A DNA stretch of 64,000 nt. Source: Enterobacter vonholyi. GTDB lineage: Bacteria > Pseudomonadota > Gammaproteobacteria > Enterobacterales > Enterobacteriaceae. A model generated the notes under the pieces. It had not been told where the DNA came from and searched no databases. It saw only the letters and a list, made by a program, of their open reading frames with translations. A program made the position numbers and the translations under genes. Below, in pieces: positions 62,262 through 64,000 of the stretch. Position 1 is the first letter of the stretch. Every line of letters starts with the position of its first letter. The stretch spans positions 304,518-368,517 of the forward strand of contig NZ_VTUC01000037.1 in NCBI RefSeq assembly GCF_008364555.1, read 5' to 3'.

Positions 62262-63140
62262 GTGTTTTTGAAAAATAATCATTTAACATCATATGATTGG
62301 CTAAATGCGCTGAATAATCTTGAATTGCTTTCACTTCATTCCGAAATTTTAACGCAGTTGCGTTCTAGAGGTGTCATTCGCACCAAGAATAATCCAGTTG
62401 GTGACTATGCTGAATGGCTGGTTTCTAATGCACTGGGTATGACTCTTCTCAGTAATTCGTCGGCGGGTGCTGATGCCATTGATGCTGATGGCCTGAAAGT
62501 GCAGATCAAAGCTAGGAGAGTTACGCCGGATAATCCTTCCCGGCAGCTTAGTGCCTTGCGTAACTATGAGGCAGCCGATTTTGATTATTTAATCGCGGTT
62601 ATTTTCGATGAGACTTACAACATTCTTGATGCTTACAAAATCCCACATGAAGTAATACGAGATTATGCACGGCATAGTGACCACGTTAACGCACATATCG
62701 TTAACCTCAAGGGCGCGATTCTTACTGATCCCCGAGTTAGTTCCATCAAAGAAGACTTGATTGTCAGGAGTTCGGCTTCAGTCAATGAAGCGGCTATGCA
62801 AACCCTTCCACCCGAACCTGTGGAAGAGGTTTTGAATCAACCAGAGAAGATAACGAGTAGTGTTACCCTGGTCAGCCTCCTTAAGGCTATTGGAATGGAG
62901 TGTTTCGTAAACTACTACCATCATTTTGCCGATTCAAATTTACCAAGCGCTTATATCATTGAGCAAATGCACTCACGTGAGGGTTATACAAAGAAAAGTT
63001 GCCGGAGCCGTCTCAGTAAAGCGCGAAAAGTGATCAGGGATGGTTTAAGTATTGAGGCTTTGACGTTGATCGCTGACTCTGGGCGAATACAAGATTCTGT
63101 CAGAAGTGACGCGCTAAAACTTATCAGCGTTCTGGAGTGA
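62262..63140 (+). CDS. PD-(D/E)xK-like nuclease, putative restriction-type
   Basis: A 292-residue protein starting GTG at 62262, or more likely TTG at 62268, which has GGAG seven bases upstream. The N-terminal half has a nuclease-like layout: GDYAEWLVSNALGM (E51), SSAGADAIDADG (D71 or D74), VQIKARR (Q81-x-K83), i.e. E...D...QxK. The block resembles the DUF6998 type. The C-terminal half (residues about 185-292) has a helical, possibly DNA-binding region KKSCRSRLSKARKVIRDGLS. No methylase is nearby. It is the last island gene. Confidence 0.65.
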   Translation: MFLKNNHLTSYDWLNALNNLELLSLHSEILTQLRSRGVIRTKNNPVGDYAEWLVSNALGMTLLSNSSAGADAIDADGLKVQIKARRVTPDNPSRQLSALRNYEAADFDYLIAVIFDETYNILDAYKIPHEVIRDYARHSDHVNAHIVNLKGAILTDPRVSSIKEDLIVRSSASVNEAAMQTLPPEPVEEVLNQPEKITSSVTLVSLLKAIGMECFVNYYHHFADSNLPSAYIIEQMHSREGYTKKSCRSRLSKARKVIRDGLSIEALTLIADSGRIQDSVRSDALKLISVLE

Positions 63141-63164
63141 AGCTGTTTGCAAAACGTTGTAGTT

Positions 63165-63187
63165 CCTCCTACAAAACCCTCCTACAA
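63165..63187 (+). repeat. candidate integrase arm sites, right (tandem)
   Basis: CCTCCTACAA at 63165-63174 and again at 63178-63187, a 13-base pitch, 60-80 bp inside attR. The same 10-mer lies near attL at 52514. Confidence 0.6.
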
Positions 63188-63246
63188 TGCACCAAGTTTT
63201 TGTTAATAAATCCATGGGATTACGAGATCTTTGGAACGGGGGTGAT

Positions 63247-63265
63247 TTCCCTTCGCCCGCTCCAG
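63247..63265 (+). repeat. attR direct repeat
   Basis: TTCCCTTCGCCCGCTCCAG, identical to the glyU 3' end at 52433-52451. It marks the distal end of the island; a short degenerate match continues to the left. Confidence 0.9.
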
Positions 63266-63673
63266 CTTTTCATGATGTTATTTTCATTTGCCTGCTTTTT
63301 ACCCTGTCTACGCTTTTCCATACAGGTATCGTCATGCTGTTTTTTTGATAGCTTCAACGAAGTTATCACGCATCCCTCCATATTTAGCACTGAGCTATCA
63401 GGCGCCGTAAGAATTTGCAGTACGATGAATACAACGGATAATTTTATCTGCACTGCTAGCTGATCTTTATATCTAAATATTGAGATGATTGGTTAATATT
63501 TTATCAAAGGATAAATAATAGAAATTACAGTTATGACGCTCTTCGTGATAACGGAGTTTATTTTTTTACTTAACGCAAATATTACTACCAATTATAGTAG
63601 CCTTCTTTTTGAGACTATTCCCTATTGCGCCAGAGTTGGCATACTGAAGAAAATCAAAAAATTATTCTTTTAT
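63266..63673. other. AT-rich gap between attR and the TPS gene
   Basis: About 0.4 kb with no gene I can support. It is A/T-rich, with long T and A runs near 63541-63720, and probably carries the promoter of the following secretion gene; H-NS binding would be expected for such sequence. No terminator or operator is clear. Confidence 0.4.
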
Positions 63674-64000
63674 ATGTGCTATTACAGCAAAGCCGCCTTT
63701 TTTTGCTCGTTATTTTTTTGCTCTCTGAGCCATGCAGCCCCCCTTACTCCTGCTGACCGGGACACAGTGCGTCAGCAGCAGGAGGAACTGTTATTAAAGA
63801 ACCAGCAACAGCGTGAGGAGCTGGAGCGGGGTATTCCTCGCCCCGCGCCCGCCAGACCGCTGCCGGCTACCGGCGCCGGGCCCTGCTTCACCATTAATAC
63901 CATTACCCTTTCCGGTGCGACCCTAATCTCCCCGAAAACCCGGCAGACCCTTGTCGCGCCGTGGCAGGGCCGCTGTCTGGATATGGCAAAAATAACGGAA
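63674..64000 (+). CDS. ShlB/FhaC/CdiB outer-membrane transporter, N-terminal part
   Basis: An open frame to the window end, 109 residues visible. It starts MCYYSKAAFFCSLFFCSLSH with a signal peptide ending near SHA, then a Q/E-rich helix (RDTVRQQQEELLLKNQQQRE), a proline linker (RPAPARPLPATGAG) and the start of the POTRA domain (CFTINTITLSGATLISPKTR) with its cysteine pair. This layout is that of two-partner-secretion transporters exporting haemolysins or CdiA. An alternative CTG start ten codons upstream (LKKIKKLFFY) would add basic residues to the signal. Confidence 0.85.
   Translation, partial: MCYYSKAAFFCSLFFCSLSHAAPLTPADRDTVRQQQEELLLKNQQQREELERGIPRPAPARPLPATGAGPCFTINTITLSGATLISPKTRQTLVAPWQGRCLDMAKITE

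Larger units (their letters stand above)
52433..63265 (+). mobile_element. glyU-integrated genomic island, about 10.8 kb
   Basis: Bounded by the 19-bp repeat at the glyU 3' end and its copy at 63247. A tyrosine integrase starts 89 bp inside the tRNA end and points inward. Cargo genes are short, partly AT-rich, mostly unknown and absent from the E. coli colinear map. A serine recombinase within suggests a composite history. No conjugation, replication or phage structural genes are present, so it could not transfer without help. Confidence 0.9.

Noticed and set aside
63137..63463. 108-residue frame overlapping the end of the nuclease gene and crossing attR
   Set aside because: It spans the island/chromosome junction, so it cannot be an old gene; composition is not protein-like.

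Overview
The window is a conserved stretch of an Enterobacteriaceae chromosome, most like Enterobacter or a close relative. Protein sequences and gene order follow the Escherichia coli block yggT-yggS-yggR to idi almost gene for gene. The differences from E. coli, all from memory of that genome, are an OprD-type porin between speB and loiP, an RpiR-type regulator beside bglA, and an island in the glycine tRNA gene glyU. The species call is inference.

Core region, about 1-52300. From the left: yggT (cut by the window edge), yggS, yggR, ruvX, yqgE, gshB, rsmE, endA, sprT, galP, metK, yqgB-speA-speB, the OprD porin, loiP, tktA, epd-pgk-fbaA, mscS, argO, yggE, argP, rpiA, serA, fau with 6S RNA, zapA, ygfB-pepP-ubiH-ubiI, gcvTHP, ygfF, bglA with its RpiR-type neighbour, yqfB, trhA, ygfZ, sdhE-ygfX, fldB, xerD-dsbC-recJ-prfB-lysS, idi and actS. 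The themes are central carbon flow (tktA, epd-pgk-fbaA, rpiA), serine/glycine/one-carbon metabolism (serA, gcvTHP, fau, metK), polyamines (speA, speB), ubiquinone hydroxylation (ubiH, ubiI) and DNA or protein maintenance (xerD, recJ, dsbC, prfB with its programmed +1 frameshift). REP-type and CCCTCTCCC-type palindromes sit in many intergenic gaps. Recognisable regulatory sites include CRP and gal operators at galP, CRP and Cra sites at epd, a PurR site and GcvA-type CTAAT boxes at gcvT, and Met boxes at metK.

Accessory region, about 52433-63265. A 10.8 kb island sits in the 3' end of tRNA-Gly(CCC). A 19-bp copy of the tRNA end at 63247-63265 marks the far boundary. A large tyrosine integrase lies just inside the tRNA end. 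A 10-mer repeated near both ends looks like integrase arm-type binding sites. The cargo is mostly AT-rich and short: a small membrane protein, a broken secreted-protein gene, an RloC/PrrC-type anticodon nuclease with a zinc-hook CxxC, a NIPSNAP-like protein, a short KTCWIAHVK protein, an unassigned and strongly structured stretch that may encode an RNA, a DUF1643 protein, a serine recombinase, an exported four-cysteine protein, an XRE regulator and a PD-(D/E)xK-like nuclease. I read it as a composite defence-type island. The best candidates for something undescribed are the XRE/nuclease pair and the structured stretch at 59129-59454.

Right edge, 63266-64000. Past the island comes about 0.4 kb of AT-rich sequence, then the start of a two-partner-secretion outer-membrane transporter (ShlB/FhaC/CdiB family) that runs off the window. 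This suggests a haemolysin or contact-dependent-inhibition locus next door.
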